Source: Tubulanus polymorphus
Lineage: Eukaryota > Nemertea > Palaeonemertea > Tubulaniformes > Tubulanidae
Direction of reading: 5' to 3'
Assembly (NCBI RefSeq): GCF_964204645.1
Contig: NC_134035.1
Location: forward strand, 10,170,501 to 10,234,500
Length of the DNA: 64,000 nt
Made by a program: the position numbers and the translations under genes. Under the pieces are notes generated by a model. That model did no database searches, was not told the origin of the DNA, and was given only the letters and a program-made list of their open reading frames with translations. Each line of letters starts with the position of its first letter. The stretch's first letter is position 1. Below, one piece after another: positions 61,991 through 64,000 of the stretch.

Positions 61991-62262
61991 TACATACGTT
62001 TACCGGCGGGAGGAGAATGGAACGTCGCGTTTCGGAATCAGCACCGACGACGACGACAACAACGCGCACGATGATGATTCCATCATTAAATGATTCCCGA
62101 CGATTACTAAACACACTTCGCAACAAACAGTACACAACGGATCCGTCCGTCAGTCCGTCTGCTCCTGATGCAGACGATGCTTCCAACCGTTGTCGTCAAC
62201 TGCCCCGGTTATTTCACTTGGTGTCGCCGTGTCTACCACCGGTTACTAAAGGCTGTTTCTGA
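61984..62262 (+). CDS. Open frame, 92 aa, next to CpG block
   Basis: ATG opens MNLHTFTGGRRMERRVSESA, a Thr run (APTTTTTTRTMM), then IPSLNDSRRLLNTLRNKQYT and a Ser/Pro/Cys-rich end, TGA. The phrase GGCGGGAGG.GAATGGAACG also occurs at 61634, so the N-terminus lies in a small local repeat. A minus frame (61833-62186) overlaps. Evidence is position only. Confidence 0.25.
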   Translation: MNLHTFTGGRRMERRVSESAPTTTTTTRTMMIPSLNDSRRLLNTLRNKQYTTDPSVSPSAPDADDASNRCRQLPRLFHLVSPCLPPVTKGCF

Positions 62263-62437
62263 CGTTAATTACTACGTCAGTCGTAATTCCGTAATTCCGA
62301 AGACGATCGTCCAACCCGACAGAGGGAAAGTGTGACAACTACGAAAGTTTTCTTGGGAAATTCTTAAAAGATTGAATTCCATCATAAAGCCGACCATACT
62401 CTTCACACCAGTGACACACCGGGCTACCTGATATACC

Positions 62438-63157
62438 TAGGGCTGCCAATCCCTAAGAAGTGCTATCCGTAATAAATTGAACATTTCATTGAAATATAAA
62501 AGAAAATGTTCAAATTAATCAGTAATCAACAATAAGACCCTCAGTAACATCTTTCATATTACTATTCAAATTAATCAGTAATCAACAATAAGACCCTCAG
62601 TAACATCTTTCATATTAGTGTGTTCAAATTAATCAGTAATCAAAAGTAAGACCCTCAGTAACATCTTTCATATTACTATTCAAATTAATCAGTAATCAAC
62701 AATAAGACCCTCAATAACATCTTTGATATTAGTTTGTTCAAATTAATCAGTAATCAACAGTAAGACCCTCAGTAACATCTTTCATATTTCTGTTCAAATT
62801 AATCAGTAATCAACAATAAGACCCTCAGTAACATCTTTCATATTAGTGTGTTCAAATTAATCAGTAATCCACAATAAGACCCTCAGTAACATCTTTCATA
62901 TTAGTGTTCAAATTTATCAGTAATCAACAATAAGACCCTCAGTAACATCTTTCATATTAGTGTGTTCAAATTAATCAGTAATCAACAATAAGACCCTCAG
63001 TAACATCTTTCATATTTCTGTTCAAATTAATCAGTAATCAACAATTAGACCCTCAGTAATATGTTTCATATTTCCTGTACGCATCAAACAAATCAATTCA
63101 ATATTTCTTGTTATAAAATAGTAACAAATACTGAAAATCAGGAACAGTTGACAGCTA
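62438..63157. mobile_element. MITE family 1 with internal tandem expansion
   Basis: Left end TAGGGCTGCCAATCCCTAAG, right end CAGTTGACAGCTATG. Between them an internal segment of about 57 bp (TTCAAATTAATCAGTAATCA, AAGACCCTCAGTAACATC, TTTCATATT) is repeated about ten times (62500-63075). In the other copies it occurs once. Two unit variants (ending TAGTGTG or TACTA / TTCTG) alternate. Confidence 0.95.
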
Positions 63158-63407
63158 TGTATATTATTAGAATCTCAAATTCTGTAATATCAAGTAGTTT
63201 TACTTCTTCGTACTCGCGATGCAAGGTTACCGAACTTCAGCGTTGTATCACGCCGGTTCAGACTTTAACACGCCATTGTGCGTCTATTGTACGCGGGACA
63301 AATAAAATCAAAGCGATCAACCATCGTTTGGCAATACCCGGGGACGTGTCTCAGCGACTGACCTAATCAGGTGAATATGTGCACAGATTACGCACGGGCT
63401 CATGCTT

Positions 63408-63413
63408 TATAAA
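63408..63413 (+). promoter_or_regulatory. TATA box candidate
   Basis: CTTTATAAATCAAGG holds TATAAA 23 bp before the ATG at 63431 and 275 bp before the ATG at 63683. A start site near 63438 would make the first frame leaderless but would suit a 5' exon spliced to 63680. Confidence 0.3.
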
Positions 63414-63430
63414 TCAAGGTGTTTTGTATA

Positions 63431-63604
63431 ATGGACCCTGGCGCGGCGCTGGCCACATCTGCTTTTAGAAATATATCGAACGACGAAAAAGCATTAAGAA
63501 ATTCGGTTCACAAGACGCTAGAAAAGGTCGTTATATATACTGAACACAATCTTGTCTTGTTATATATACATTTACATCGAAAACTGAATCAACCTCCCGA
63601 GTGA
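63431..63604 (+). CDS. Possible upstream exon or short frame
   Basis: ATG opens MDPGAALATSAFRNISNDEK, then ALRNSVHKTLEK followed by GTCGTT, a poor donor. The frame then runs on to a stop at 63604 with less convincing sequence. If spliced after LEK it would enter exon 63680 in phase 0. It may instead be untranslated leader. Confidence 0.33.
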   Translation: MDPGAALATSAFRNISNDEKALRNSVHKTLEKVVIYTEHNLVLLYIHLHRKLNQPPE

Positions 63605-63679
63605 AGAGGGGAATTTTAAAAAGAAATTTGTATGCAAGACGCACATTAAAGGAATTCATTTTTTCCAAACCATTCGCAG

Positions 63680-63850
63680 ATAATGGCTTTATCTGCTACG
63701 GGGGAAGCCTTCGGGGACGATAAGACCGTTCATAATGCCATTAAAGATTCGAGACGCTTTCAACGATGGTTTAAGGAACGCGTTGAATTTCCTAAAATAA
63801 TTGACCTATTGCGCTCCTCGCGACGCCCGGACTCTGAGGAGTATCGGTAA
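63680..63850 (+). CDS. Best plus-strand coding exon
   Basis: The acceptor (ATTTTTTCCAAACCATTCGC, then AG) opens with ATA and an ATG at 63683 in strong context (ATAATGG). It reads MALSATGEAFGDDKTVHNAI, KDSRRFQRWFKERVEFPKII, DLLRSSRRPDSEEY, and then either a donor CG|GTAACT (exon ending 63846) or, read through, Arg and TAA at 63850. GC is about 48 percent, with charged and helical composition throughout. As a whole gene it would be 55 aa; more likely it is a first coding or internal exon of a gene running past the window. No family recognised. Confidence 0.58.
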   Translation: MMALSATGEAFGDDKTVHNAIKDSRRFQRWFKERVEFPKIIDLLRSSRRPDSEEYR

Positions 63851-63866
63851 CTATTTTTTTAAATAT

Positions 63867-63925
63867 TTAAGAAAATGTTCAAATTGATCAGTAATGAATG
63901 GTAAGACCATCAATATCTTTATCAA
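63867..63925. mobile_element. MITE family 1 fragment
   Basis: AAGAAAATGTTCAAATTGAT, CAGTAATGAATGGTAAGACC and ATCAATATCTTTATC match the repeated unit at 62500-63075. Confidence 0.7.
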
Positions 63926-64000
63926 TATTAAAAGATAAGACTGTTTTTTTCGGATATTTGCAATGTTTGTATTTGTGAATGTGTTGTTCAACATATATGG

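Overview
This looks like nuclear DNA of an invertebrate animal. It has long AT-leaning non-coding stretches, many decayed short DNA transposons (MITEs), two long minisatellites, many microsatellites and CpG-rich patches. It has no operons, no long open frames outside repeats, and short open segments flanked by GT/AG splice sites. I cannot place it in a phylum. A tRNA-derived SINE head and a retroposon tail of the AGCGCTATATAA type fit many marine invertebrates. Nothing prokaryotic, organellar or viral is visible.

Genes are the least certain part. No protein was recognised by family. Candidate exons were picked by eye from splice sites, an open frame and matching intron phase; I searched the minus strand harder than the plus strand. 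Open frames that look like protein are common here by chance, so multi-exon chains are hypotheses. Read right to left, the minus strand gives four tentative loci: B (61669-57154), D (55236-51875), C (42491-29090, with a well-spliced exon at 36155-36083 that does not join it) and A (17986-2360, starting with a signal-peptide-like exon). There is also a 3' terminal exon at 172-107. On the plus strand the best exon is 63680-63846; others are 39463-39595, 50739-50785 and 25734-25800. Small single-frame candidates include a secreted peptide (15733-15930), a membrane peptide (13752-13955), a charged 61-residue frame (56245-56430) and a frame behind a TATA box (32441-32746).

Layout: 0.66-1.8 kb, minisatellite with 32-bp units; 2.6-3.3 kb, tandem duplication and hairpin; 9.1-10.5 kb, minisatellite with 28-bp units; 12.5-13.7 kb, MITEs including one nested in another; 15.9-16.6 kb, CpG-rich block that may be regulatory; 18-22 kb, several MITEs and a foldback element; 27.3-27.7 kb, TGTACA/ACATGT low-complexity DNA; 28.6-35.1 kb, dense MITEs including elements with TTAA and TATCCA target duplications; 34.7, 40.0 and 45.1 kb, purine tracts; 42.9-44.5 kb, more MITEs; 52.9-53.5 kb, CpG island and AT run; 56.7-58 kb, duplicated segment with a SINE head; 61.7-62 kb, CpG-rich block; 62.4-63.2 kb, a MITE whose interior has expanded into a ten-copy tandem array.

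The clearest structural signals are in the repeats: five or more MITE families with visible terminal inverted repeats, a nested insertion, higher-order structure in both minisatellites, and a satellite apparently growing out of a MITE. I see no convincing undescribed functional system.
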